Positions 8,634 to 16,891 of a stretch of 64,000 bases of DNA are shown here, piece after piece. The position numbers and the translations under genes are program-made. The notes beneath the pieces were generated by a model, which saw only the letters and a program-made list of their open reading frames with translations, was not told the DNA's origin and did not search any database. This stretch comes from Bacteroidales bacterium (GTDB taxonomy: Bacteria > Bacteroidota > Bacteroidia > Bacteroidales > F082), in NCBI GenBank assembly GCA_030683155.1, contig JAUXMV010000099.1:46624-110623 (forward strand), read 5' to 3'. Within the stretch, counting starts at the first letter, position 1. Each line of letters begins with the position of its first letter.

Positions 8634-10211
8634 TTAATGATTCAGAAAAGAAACAGGCTGTTGTTTGAGGTCTTTAAGTAAAAAAACAAAAAATCTTTTG
8701 GCAGGTTTACCTGCTCTATCAATTGTAACTGTGTCAGCTGCAATAATTTGCTCAAATAAACCGGCGTAAACTTCTTCCGGGTGTTTATAATCACGGCTGT
8801 TTGTCACATACCAGTAATCGTTGCCTTTTTGCAGTCCTCCCCTTTCTTCATTTATCCAAAGATATTTGTGCAGACGTTGTGGTTCACCAAGACCAAAAGC
8901 ATCAATTTTTAAAGGACGGGCAACATAATAATCAAGATTGGCAAGCGGAAACCAGTTTTCACCAACTATTGCATCACTTGACTTCATGTTTCCCTCAAGA
9001 ACATGTTTGTTTCTGATTTTTTCAAATTCAGGCTTGAACTTTCTCCAGCCATACATATCAAGTGTTACATCATTGCGGCCAAGACGGTGATAAGGATTAT
9101 TATCAGTTACAGGAATCAAAGCATATTTTATCTGAAGAGCCCCAAGAGTTATTATGAAGAAAAGAAAAAACAAAGCTGCAATAATGCCCCCCGGAATCCT
9201 GATTTTACCATTGCGTAGAGGAAACTTTACTGCCAAACGTGCTGCTGCCAAAATCAAAAGTGTATTATAAGCAGGCCCAGTCCAGTGTGGAAGTGTAGCA
9301 CGAAACATTGAAAACATAAGAAACAAGCCTATGACAGGTAAAGCAATAAGCAACAAAAGCCTCTGATAATCATGCAGAAGCCATTGCTTACCTTTGAAAA
9401 CAAGGATAAGTGCGCTTATAATAAGAACAAAATTTACAGGATTGTTATACAGAATCTGTCCGGCCAATTCCGATAGAAACAAATCAGGCCGGAAGGAAGA
9501 AGCAAAGATGTTGACCCGTTCTCCCTGAAAGCTAAAACTAATGAAATCGTTCTGCATATTCCACAAAATAACAGGCAAAGTGCAGACTGCAGATATTAGC
9601 ACTGAGACATATAACACAGGCAATTTCAGCCATTCACGCTTGTAGAAAAGGATAAACAAACCAAAGCCAAACCACAAAAACACGGAGGTGTATTTCGAGA
9701 TTATTCCAAGTCCGATTGATAGCCCAAGCAGGATGAAATAAATGTTTTGCGCTTTCAATGGGTTTCCTTTCTTTATAATTTTTGCCATAAGAAACAGCGA
9801 CAGGAGCCAGAAAAAGTTTTGAGGCGTATCAGGCAGAATCATGATGCCGGTAATTACAAATGCATAAACAGACGCTGTATAAAGCAAGGCAGCGTACATG
9901 CCTGTGACTTCACTTCGCACAGTTTTTCCGATGAGAAAAATTATTAAAGTATTGATAGTTGTGAGAACCACAGATGAAAGTCTCAGAAACAGTTCACTGT
10001 CAAAATACAGATTCAGACTAAACAATTGCATCATCCATCCTACCATAGGCGGATGATCAAAATGACTCCAGTCAGGAAAAAGGGCGTAGGTCCAATAATA
10101 TACTTCATCGTTGCCAAGTTCCAGCCAAGCGGCCAGCATAATCCGGATTGATGTGCTCGCAAGCAACAAAACAATCATTTTATCTTTTACACTTTTGCTA
10201 CAATCGTTCAT
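8634..10211 (-). CDS. GT39/ArnT-like membrane glycosyltransferase
   Basis: A 525-residue integral membrane transferase of the dolichyl-phosphate-mannose protein mannosyltransferase superfamily. These enzymes move a sugar from a polyprenyl-phosphate carrier onto protein or lipid on the outer face of the inner membrane. The N-terminal signature is visible: ELGNDEVYYWTYA with the conserved acidic residues, then WSHFDHPPMVGWM. At least nine hydrophobic segments follow, then a soluble C-terminal domain of about 140 residues. The start overlaps the end of the upstream gene by 14 bases, so the two form an operon. Acceptor unknown. Confidence 0.88.
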   Translation of the reverse strand: MNDCSKSVKDKMIVLLLASTSIRIMLAAWLELGNDEVYYWTYALFPDWSHFDHPPMVGWMMQLFSLNLYFDSELFLRLSSVVLTTINTLIIFLIGKTVRSEVTGMYAALLYTASVYAFVITGIMILPDTPQNFFWLLSLFLMAKIIKKGNPLKAQNIYFILLGLSIGLGIISKYTSVFLWFGFGLFILFYKREWLKLPVLYVSVLISAVCTLPVILWNMQNDFISFSFQGERVNIFASSFRPDLFLSELAGQILYNNPVNFVLIISALILVFKGKQWLLHDYQRLLLLIALPVIGLFLMFSMFRATLPHWTGPAYNTLLILAAARLAVKFPLRNGKIRIPGGIIAALFFLFFIITLGALQIKYALIPVTDNNPYHRLGRNDVTLDMYGWRKFKPEFEKIRNKHVLEGNMKSSDAIVGENWFPLANLDYYVARPLKIDAFGLGEPQRLHKYLWINEERGGLQKGNDYWYVTNSRDYKHPEEVYAGLFEQIIAADTVTIDRAGKPAKRFFVFLLKDLKQQPVSFLNH

Positions 10212-11418
10212 TCGTGTTTTTAACTTTAAGTTTACGCATCTGCCATTTAAAAATAATCTGAAGCAAGATAACGATTAAAATGATGTAAACACCCCTCATA
10301 AGTGCCGTTTTTGTTACGTCCATGGAGGCTTTACTTTGCTTTTCGGTAGTCTCTGTTTGATGCCTTGTTAATGGATTCAGAAGAAATTTAGTGCCATCGG
10401 GGAAACCTGCTTCCACACGCATATAAGTGTCCTCTGCACCGAAAACACAGCTGGCATTTGAAGTGTTTTCATCCAAACGCAGAAGCTTGCCATTTTGTGA
10501 TATGAATTTGAAAAATGATGCCATATGCGATGTACTGACATAAAAAGTATCTGCATTTAAAAAAGCGTTGACAAGAAATGGCCTCTCTGACATTAATTCT
10601 TCATGGTTTCTGTGAACCACCAAATCTTGTTGGTGTGTTACCACATAACTGCATCCTTGTTTTATGGCATCCTTCAGGACTTCATTCCTGTTAAAAGCTT
10701 GATTAACAACGATATAATTTGGATAAAAATTATTATGGTTTCCTTGTTCAAACTTTTTTTCGCTTGCAAACCCATAAACAAGATGCCCGTTGCTTAATGC
10801 TGAATCCCAGAGTGCCGTAGCGTGTTTAGTATTGTTTCCCAAATCAATTAGGTGATATCCGCTGAGGTATCTAATGTCTTCAGGGGTGAAGGAAGCCGGA
10901 TTTAAAGCCACCATATTACAATCAATCAGGAGTTTGTCGATGAGTCCTTGCTTATAATGAATGTTTTTAAACAAAGGATAATCTATCCAAAGTTCTTTCC
11001 TTGCGCCGATGCATATCATTGATGGTTCTGCGAATCCAAGGCCATGCTGATAGCTAAAAAGTTTTTCGTTTTTGAATATTTCATTTCTGAACAGTTTTTG
11101 ACGCATAACCATTTCCACATGATCAAATTCTGGAAAATTGATTTGCATGTTTTCTTTCATCAATTGGGCATCTCCGACAAAAATTGTTCCCAAAGAAGCT
11201 ACAGGTGCTGCAAAAAGAACACTTCTAAAGTTATTGGTATCCAGTGTTTTATAAGGGTTATTTATGTGGTTGCCTTCAAAAGGCTTTGATTCAATAAAAA
11301 AATAAAGTGGAGCGGTAAGGTACAAAACCAAAAAAAACATTGCCAGAAAAAGCAAGGGTAAAGTGATTAATCGCTTCAGAAAAACATAAAGCTTTCGGGA
11401 TGGCCTGGTTTTTTGCAT
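10198..11418 (-). CDS. Membrane-anchored protein, possibly a degenerate PHP-like domain
   Basis: A 406-residue protein with a transmembrane segment near residues 15-40 and another near 370-390, so the middle (about 310 residues) should lie in the periplasm. The middle has alternating strands and helices and motifs such as YSYVVTHQQDLV that loosely recall PHP-type metal-dependent phosphoesterases, but the characteristic HTH...D metal ligands are missing. It overlaps the GT39 gene by 14 bases and probably assists that enzyme. I do not recognise the family with confidence. Confidence 0.55.
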   Translation of the reverse strand: MQKTRPSRKLYVFLKRLITLPLLFLAMFFLVLYLTAPLYFFIESKPFEGNHINNPYKTLDTNNFRSVLFAAPVASLGTIFVGDAQLMKENMQINFPEFDHVEMVMRQKLFRNEIFKNEKLFSYQHGLGFAEPSMICIGARKELWIDYPLFKNIHYKQGLIDKLLIDCNMVALNPASFTPEDIRYLSGYHLIDLGNNTKHATALWDSALSNGHLVYGFASEKKFEQGNHNNFYPNYIVVNQAFNRNEVLKDAIKQGCSYVVTHQQDLVVHRNHEELMSERPFLVNAFLNADTFYVSTSHMASFFKFISQNGKLLRLDENTSNASCVFGAEDTYMRVEAGFPDGTKFLLNPLTRHQTETTEKQSKASMDVTKTALMRGVYIILIVILLQIIFKWQMRKLKVKNTNERL

Positions 11419-11438
11419 TTTTCAAAGTATAAGATCAA

Positions 11439-11446
11439 CAAAAGTA
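11439..11446 (-). promoter_or_regulatory. -7 promoter element for the membrane protein/GT39 operon
   Basis: TACTTTTG on the minus strand matches TAnnTTTG, 21 bases upstream of the ATG at 11418. The -33 region is weak. Confidence 0.4.
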
Positions 11447-11719
11447 ATGAATCCTGACAACCTTGCTATCGAAACTTAAATTCAGCTTAATGAATTATCT
11501 ATAAAAATAGTATCCGATAAATTTTTGCAAAGACTGCTTTATACAGTCGGTCTTTAGTAAAAAGGATATAAATCTAAAAAAAACTTTCAACTATTTGCGA
11601 TTTTGATACAAATGTCATTAAATTTGTCGTGATTCCAGAATTGGGAGCGCTCGTTAATTGTGCCCATTTTTGGAAAATCAGCAAGAATACCCTTGTTAAA
11701 CAACCTCAATACGAACAAA

Positions 11720-13063
11720 ATGGAATCTTTCAGGATTTTTATTGTTGAAGATGACCCGTTGTATGGAGAAATGCTTAAGCACCACTTGTCTCTTAATCCA
11801 GACAATGAAGTACATCTTTATAAAACTGGTTCAGATTGCATCAAGAATTTATATAAAACGCCATCATTGATCTCTTTGGACTATAGCTTGCCCGATATGT
11901 CGGGGCTTGAGGTGATGAGGCAGGTTAAAAAAGAGAATAGCGAGATTCCTGTTGTCATTGTGTCTGGTCAGGAAGATGTTTCAACCGCAGTTGCCTTATT
12001 GCGCGAGGGAGCATATGACTATTTCGTAAAGGACGATGATGTAAAAGACAGGTTGTGGAACATCATAAAAAAGATACGTGAGAATCTTCAGCTCAAGAGT
12101 GAAATCAGCTATCTGAAGGATGAAATTGGTCGAAAGTATGAATTCAGAAACGTCATAAAAGGCACAAGTCCAGCAATAAAGCAAATATTCAGTCTGATTG
12201 AAAAGGCCATCAAAACAAATATCACGGTATCAATTACAGGAGAAACCGGAACCGGTAAAGAACTTGTTGCTAAAGCTATTCACTACAATTCGAACCGTGC
12301 AAAAAAGCCATTTGTAGCAGTAAACGTATCAGCCATACCACGTGAACTTATTGAAAGTGAGATGTTTGGCCATGAAAAAGGAAGTTTTACAGGAGCCATA
12401 ACCCGTAAACTAGGAAAGTTTGAACAGGCCCAAAACGGAACATTATTTCTTGATGAGATAGGTGAAATGGATGTTCATATGCAATCGAAACTGCTGCGTG
12501 TGATTCAGGAACGTGAGCTCACCCGCGTGGGGGGTAATGACACCATCAAGATTGATGTGCGTTTGATTGTTGCTACCAACCGCAATCTTGCAGAAGAAGT
12601 CCAGAAAGGTAATTTCAGGGAAGATTTGTACTATCGTCTGCTTGGTCTGCCAATCGAATTGCCACCATTACGCTTCCGAGGTAATGACATCATCATTCTT
12701 GCGAAATTTTTTGTTGATGATTTCTGTAACGAAAACAAGCTCCCTAAACTAAGTATTACTGAATCGGCACAGCAAAAGCTTATGCAATACCCTTTTCCGG
12801 GCAATGTGCGGGAGCTCAAAGCCGTTATGGAGCTGGCTGCAGTGCTCACTGATATTGATCAGATCGACGATCAGCATATTTCATTCAATTCGACCAATGC
12901 ATCAAGTAATTTCCTGCTCGAAGAAAACACATTGGAAGAATACAATACCAAAATAATCCGGTATTATCTGGATAAGCACAATAAGAATGTGGTTTTAGTA
13001 GCTAAAAAACTTGATATTGGTAAATCGACGATTTATAGAATGATGAAAGAAAATAAGCTCTGA
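11720..13063 (+). CDS. Sigma-54-dependent response regulator (NtrC family)
   Basis: A 447-residue transcriptional activator. It has a receiver domain with phosphoacceptor Asp54 (SLDYSLPD) and acidic pocket EDD at 10-12, then an AAA+ domain with Walker A GETGTGKE, the sigma-54 contact loop GSFTGA (a Ser replaces the usual Ala), and Walker B LFLDEIGE. A C-terminal Fis-type helix-turn-helix follows (VVLVAKKLDIGKSTIYRMM). The start MESFRIFIVEDD is chosen over an upstream in-frame codon at 11660 because receiver domains begin this way. The HPt gene follows after five bases. No cognate kinase is adjacent. Confidence 0.92.
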   Translation: MESFRIFIVEDDPLYGEMLKHHLSLNPDNEVHLYKTGSDCIKNLYKTPSLISLDYSLPDMSGLEVMRQVKKENSEIPVVIVSGQEDVSTAVALLREGAYDYFVKDDDVKDRLWNIIKKIRENLQLKSEISYLKDEIGRKYEFRNVIKGTSPAIKQIFSLIEKAIKTNITVSITGETGTGKELVAKAIHYNSNRAKKPFVAVNVSAIPRELIESEMFGHEKGSFTGAITRKLGKFEQAQNGTLFLDEIGEMDVHMQSKLLRVIQERELTRVGGNDTIKIDVRLIVATNRNLAEEVQKGNFREDLYYRLLGLPIELPPLRFRGNDIIILAKFFVDDFCNENKLPKLSITESAQQKLMQYPFPGNVRELKAVMELAAVLTDIDQIDDQHISFNSTNASSNFLLEENTLEEYNTKIIRYYLDKHNKNVVLVAKKLDIGKSTIYRMMKENKL

Positions 13064-13068
13064 TCGCA

Positions 13069-13428
13069 ATGAATGACAATCCTAACAAGAGGTATCATCT
13101 TACGCGGCTGTATGAGTATGTAGGGAAAGAAGCCGGCCCTGTGAAAGAAATGGTTGGTATTTTTGTAAACTCTACGCCTGAAATCCTTAATGATATGGCA
13201 AATGCTATGGAGGCTCAAGATTTCGAAATCATCTATAAAACTGCCCATATCTTAAAGCCTTCATTGCATATTTTTGGTATTGATGACATGTACAATCCTG
13301 TAAGAGAAATAGAGCAACTTGCAAAAAAAAAGGAGGATATCAATACAATCCATCTGCTAACCGCTCAGCTTCAGCTAAGGATGGAAATTGTCATACAACA
13401 GCTGCGTGATGACTTTGAGATTCATTGA
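13069..13428 (+). CDS. HPt (histidine phosphotransfer) domain protein
   Basis: A 119-residue stand-alone HPt protein, a helical bundle that relays phosphate between a hybrid kinase and a response regulator. The phosphorylatable residue is His60 in TAHILKPSLHIFG, matching the H-x-x-K-x-S/G pattern of the family. It is five bases downstream of the sigma-54 regulator and surely co-transcribed, so that regulator is the likely phosphate acceptor. The hybrid kinase at 57.2-60.8 kb is a possible but unproven donor. Confidence 0.85.
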   Translation: MNDNPNKRYHLTRLYEYVGKEAGPVKEMVGIFVNSTPEILNDMANAMEAQDFEIIYKTAHILKPSLHIFGIDDMYNPVREIEQLAKKKEDINTIHLLTAQLQLRMEIVIQQLRDDFEIH

Positions 13429-13701
13429 AAAATTAAGAATCCAATGTCTTCAAATAAAAACAAAGCCTGACAAGGGATTATAAACATTTTTTATCTTTAG
13501 CGTTTTTCATTGTAACCAATTGGTAGTCAACCCTTATCAAACTCTGTAAATCTAAGACAACCTAATGGATCTTAGCAATTAAAAAGATAACGCTAATCAA
13601 AAAAAATAAGCGAACACCTGAATATTCGCCTCCAATTGGTTTTTATAAAGAAATTTCTTCAGCCCCGTCAGGGAAAAATCAGTCGCGTCAGTTTTTAAAC
13701 A

Positions 13702-13902
13702 TCAAATAGTATTTTCTCTTTTTGCAAAAATTCCATTGCAAATCATACAGACAATAAAGCTGAATGCAGCCAAGCACATCAATATCATGGATGCAACGCA
13801 CACACGAACGTCGAACAGAAACCATCCAACAATCATTACTAAAATGCTTAATAACAGAAAACCGAGACCGATTTTTGAGAGTGCATTTCCAAGTTTACAC
13901 AT
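13702..13902 (-). CDS. Small two-helix membrane protein, unknown
   Basis: A 66-residue protein with two hydrophobic helices (about residues 12-30 and 34-55) separated by WFLFDVRV. I do not recognise it. Support for a real gene comes from the consensus promoter 18 bases upstream and from its divergent arrangement with the Crp/Fnr gene. Palindromic sites lie between the two genes, so regulation by that protein is possible. Confidence 0.5.
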   Translation of the reverse strand: MCKLGNALSKIGLGFLLLSILVMIVGWFLFDVRVCVASMILMCLAAFSFIVCMICNGIFAKRENTI

Positions 13903-13919
13903 AACATTTAATTTTCTTG

Positions 13920-13927
13920 CAAAGTTA
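13920..13927 (-). promoter_or_regulatory. -7 promoter element for the small membrane protein
   Basis: TAACTTTG on the minus strand is a full match to TAnnTTTG, 18 bases before the start at 13902. Confidence 0.5.
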
Positions 13928-13960
13928 CTGCGTGAATGAAAAAACCCTTCGTTACAAAAC

Positions 13961-13974
13961 GTGATTTAAGTCAC
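13961..13974. promoter_or_regulatory. Palindromic operator, Crp/Fnr type
   Basis: GTGATTTAAGTCAC is a near-perfect 14-base palindrome with GTGA/TCAC half sites, the arrangement used by Crp/Fnr-superfamily regulators. It lies between the divergent small membrane protein and Crp/Fnr genes. Confidence 0.55.
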
Positions 13975-13984
13975 ATATTATTTG

Positions 13985-13996
13985 TGATGTATATCA
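13985..13996. promoter_or_regulatory. Second palindromic operator (FNR-box-like)
   Basis: TGATGTATATCA, inside TTTGTGATGTATATCATG, matches the TGAT-N4-ATCA core of an FNR box and lies 55 bases upstream of the Crp/Fnr start. With the neighbouring palindrome it suggests autoregulation and control of the divergent gene. Confidence 0.55.
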
Positions 13997-14034
13997 TGTT
14001 TTTATATCTTTACAGTCTTGGTTTATCATCTAAT

Positions 14035-14055
14035 ATGGAAAAAGATGCACTATGA
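14035..14055 (+). other. Six-codon leader reading frame overlapping the Crp/Fnr start
   Basis: ATG at 14035 opens a frame coding MEKDAL and stops with a TGA at 14053-14055. This overlaps the start codon of the regulator as ATGA. Such overlap can couple translation of the main gene to the leader. It could also be chance. Confidence 0.3.
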
Positions 14056-14741
14056 ATCAAAATGAAAATTACAGTTGCGAAACCTGCACCATCAAATCAT
14101 GTGCAGTAGAAACGCTGGGATTCTCGGAATTACAAATTCTCGAAAGGAACTTTGGGGTCAGGCATTTTAAGAAGAATGAAACAATTTTCCAGCAAGGCTC
14201 ACTCACTTCAAACATCGCATATATTAAGCATGGCTTGGTAAAAATACACAAAAAAGGCCCAGTGAAGGACCAAATTCTTAAACTGATTAAACCTTTATGC
14301 TTCATTGGAATTCCTACCATTCTGGGCGACCGGCTCTATCAATATTCAGCAACAGCTATCGAAAACACTTCGGTGTGTTTTATCGATACGGATGTTTTCC
14401 GAAAGCTGATTTTGGAAAATGGCAAATTTGGAAATGAAATTATCAAGGAACTGTGTCAGGACGAACTACTCTTTTTTGAAAGATCGATCAATCAAATGCA
14501 AAAGCAGATTCACGGCAGACTTGCTGATGCATTGCTGTTTTTAGCAAACGATATTTTTCAAAGTGAAGTGTTTATAATGCCTTTAAGCCGCAGCGAGCTA
14601 GGTGATTTCATTCATTCCACTCGCGAAAGTGTCACACGATGTTTGACGAGCTTCAAAAAAGACGGATTAATTGAAATAAACGGCAAACAATTTACGCTTC
14701 TCGATAAAGCTGCATTAATAAGGGTTAGTAAGACTGGTTAG
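14052..14741 (+). CDS. Crp/Fnr-family transcription regulator with N-terminal Cys cluster
   Basis: A 229-residue regulator: cyclic-nucleotide-type sensory domain at about 20-140 and a C-terminal winged helix with LSRSELGDFIHSTRESVTRCL. The N-terminus carries Cys9, Cys12 and Cys17, and further Cys residues occur at 83 and 109. E. coli FNR binds a [4Fe-4S] cluster with three N-terminal cysteines and one central one, so an oxygen- or NO-sensing cluster is plausible here, though the spacing is not identical. Two palindromic sites upstream suggest autoregulation. Confidence 0.88.
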   Translation: MNQNENYSCETCTIKSCAVETLGFSELQILERNFGVRHFKKNETIFQQGSLTSNIAYIKHGLVKIHKKGPVKDQILKLIKPLCFIGIPTILGDRLYQYSATAIENTSVCFIDTDVFRKLILENGKFGNEIIKELCQDELLFFERSINQMQKQIHGRLADALLFLANDIFQSEVFIMPLSRSELGDFIHSTRESVTRCLTSFKKDGLIEINGKQFTLLDKAALIRVSKTG

Positions 14742-14784
14742 TAATTGATTTTTAATCACTTAATGTAAAGAATATTTCCAAATC

Positions 14785-16725
14785 CTATTCAAGCCTGGGT
14801 TTATCCAGATCTTCGAATACAGAGTTGTTGCTAATGAATTCCGGCACAATCTCTTTCATCTTTTTTACAATGCTGAACATGTTTCCTTCCAAAAGCACTT
14901 CTCCAAGCTTAGCAATTAATGTTTTTACGTCATTGGCATCATATTCACGCACTTTTGAACGCATGATTTTTGGGTGATAGGTCTGTAGAGTATTTTCATC
15001 CCCTGACAACAATTCTTCAAAAAGTTTTTCACCTGGTCTTAGGCCTGTTTCAATAATTTTTATGTCCTTTTCAGGTTCAAGTCCTGATAAACGAATCATT
15101 TTGCGCGCCAGGTCAAATATCTTTATAGGTTTTCCCATATCAAAAATGAAAATTTCCTCTCCTTTACCCATTGAACCGGCTTCAAGAACAAGATTACACG
15201 CCTCAGGAATAGTCATAAAATATCGGATAATATCCTTGTGTGTTAAAGTCACAGGACCGCCTTTCTCAATCTGCTTTCTGAAAAGTGGAATCACAGATCC
15301 ATTTGAGCCAAGAACATTTCCAAAACGAGTTGTGATAAACTGTGTAGCTCCATTAGAAAGGCTTTGAATGTAAATTTCGGCAATACGTTTAGTGGCACCC
15401 ATCACATTTGTTGGATTGACTGCTTTGTCTGTACTGATCATCACAAACTTCTGAACCTTGAATTCTACTGCAAGATCGGCGACTGTTCTGGTTCCAAAAA
15501 CATTCACCAGCACGGCTTCATATGGATTCTCTTCCATCAGAGGCACATGTTTGTAAGCTGCAGCATGATATACCAAATGTGGCTTAAATTCCTCAAAAAT
15601 CTGTCCCATCCGGAAGCGGTCATTGATATTGGCAATCTGAACGATGGCTCTGTTTGCGAATGGACTCAGTTTATTGGAACTTTTGATTTCAAACATCAAA
15701 TCATACAAGGCTGATTCTGCCTGATCGACTAAAATGATTTTTTCAGGATTGTATTGCAAAACCTGTCGTACGATCTCACTCCCAATGGATCCTGCAGCGC
15801 CGGTTACCATCACCACTTTATCGCGCAACTCAGTAGCTACATGTTCATTATCGAGTTTAATAGGCTCACGTTCAAGAAGTTCTTCAATGCGAATAACACG
15901 CAACTGTGTTGAACTCAGCTGACCCCTGATCCAGTTTTCAATTGGAGGAACAATTTTAACCTCAAGGCCGAGTTCAATCGCTTTTTCAACCACTTCAGCC
16001 CGTTTTGCAATACTTAATTTTTGAATTGCAATGATCAGTAGCCCAATATCATTTTTTGAAACAAATTTTTCATTCAATACCTGTTCAGGAAGTAAAACAG
16101 GAACACCTTCAATCATTTTACTGGCCTTATTGGTATTGTCGTCAGCGAAGGCAATGATATCAAAAAGAGTATTTGGATCACTTGCAAGGGCATTCCGGGT
16201 AATAATTCCTGCTGAACCTGCTCCATAGATTACTACATTTTGACGCTGATCACTTCTGGAGCGAATAAGCTTTGAAATGACTGTCTTTACAACAATTCTG
16301 AATCCCATCAACAAAAAATAGGACAATAAGAAATGAATAAGAATGACTGCAAAAGAATAAGTCCATGGCTGGTCAATTTTCATCAGTCTTACAAAAATCC
16401 CATAACCCAGAAGAAACAAAAATGCCGATGCAGTAGCCTGAAAAATGCGGTAGGCATCGTTAAGGCCTGTGTGGCGAATAATCCCCGAATAGGATTTAAA
16501 TAAGAGAAAAGCAATGAAATAGGTAAATGTAACAAAAAATGCCTGAGGGATTTCAGGTTCAATTGGATACTCTTTAAATTCAAAATTTGCTCTGATTGTG
16601 AAGGCTATGAAAAAAGTAAAAAAGATAACTGAAAGATCAAAAACCAATACGATCCACCTAGGAGTAAATAGGTGTGAATAAGAATTATAGACACTTACAA
16701 GAAATAATTTAAATTTTTTATTCAT
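14785..16725 (-). CDS. Membrane-bound nucleotide-sugar 4,6-dehydratase (FlaA1/CapD/WbpM type)
   Basis: A 646-residue enzyme that converts UDP-GlcNAc (or similar) to the 4-keto-6-deoxy sugar at the cytoplasmic face of the inner membrane. Four or five transmembrane helices (residues about 20-150) are followed by a first Rossmann-like domain (YGAGSAGI) and a second catalytic short-chain dehydrogenase domain with TGAAGSIGSE and STDKAVNPTNVMGATKR. As is usual for WbpM/PglF types, Met takes the place of Tyr in the YxxxK motif. It is the last leftward gene of the polysaccharide locus. It could supply UDP-QuiNAc or a related sugar. Confidence 0.92.
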   Translation of the reverse strand: MNKKFKLFLVSVYNSYSHLFTPRWIVLVFDLSVIFFTFFIAFTIRANFEFKEYPIEPEIPQAFFVTFTYFIAFLLFKSYSGIIRHTGLNDAYRIFQATASAFLFLLGYGIFVRLMKIDQPWTYSFAVILIHFLLSYFLLMGFRIVVKTVISKLIRSRSDQRQNVVIYGAGSAGIITRNALASDPNTLFDIIAFADDNTNKASKMIEGVPVLLPEQVLNEKFVSKNDIGLLIIAIQKLSIAKRAEVVEKAIELGLEVKIVPPIENWIRGQLSSTQLRVIRIEELLEREPIKLDNEHVATELRDKVVMVTGAAGSIGSEIVRQVLQYNPEKIILVDQAESALYDLMFEIKSSNKLSPFANRAIVQIANINDRFRMGQIFEEFKPHLVYHAAAYKHVPLMEENPYEAVLVNVFGTRTVADLAVEFKVQKFVMISTDKAVNPTNVMGATKRIAEIYIQSLSNGATQFITTRFGNVLGSNGSVIPLFRKQIEKGGPVTLTHKDIIRYFMTIPEACNLVLEAGSMGKGEEIFIFDMGKPIKIFDLARKMIRLSGLEPEKDIKIIETGLRPGEKLFEELLSGDENTLQTYHPKIMRSKVREYDANDVKTLIAKLGEVLLEGNMFSIVKKMKEIVPEFISNNSVFEDLDKPRLE

Positions 16726-16891
16726 AATACTTTACAAATTGAATGATAATGTTACTCAATATAATTTTTTGATTGTTTTGGATGATGTAAAATTACAAAT
16801 TGTTTTATCTTTACCGCGAAATAACTGTTTTAATTACAATGATTGATTACTGAGTCAGAATTAATCTTAAGCTTAAAAGCTTAAAAAATTA

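Noticed and set aside
11531..11548. Hairpin GACTG-CTTTATA-CAGTC before the sigma-54 regulator
   Set aside because: Short stem without a T tract and not placed at a gene end; no function can be supported.
16869..16886. Palindrome TTAAGCTTAAAAGCTTAA before the O-antigen-ligase-like gene
   Set aside because: AT-rich and only HindIII-like words; likely chance, although an operator cannot be excluded.
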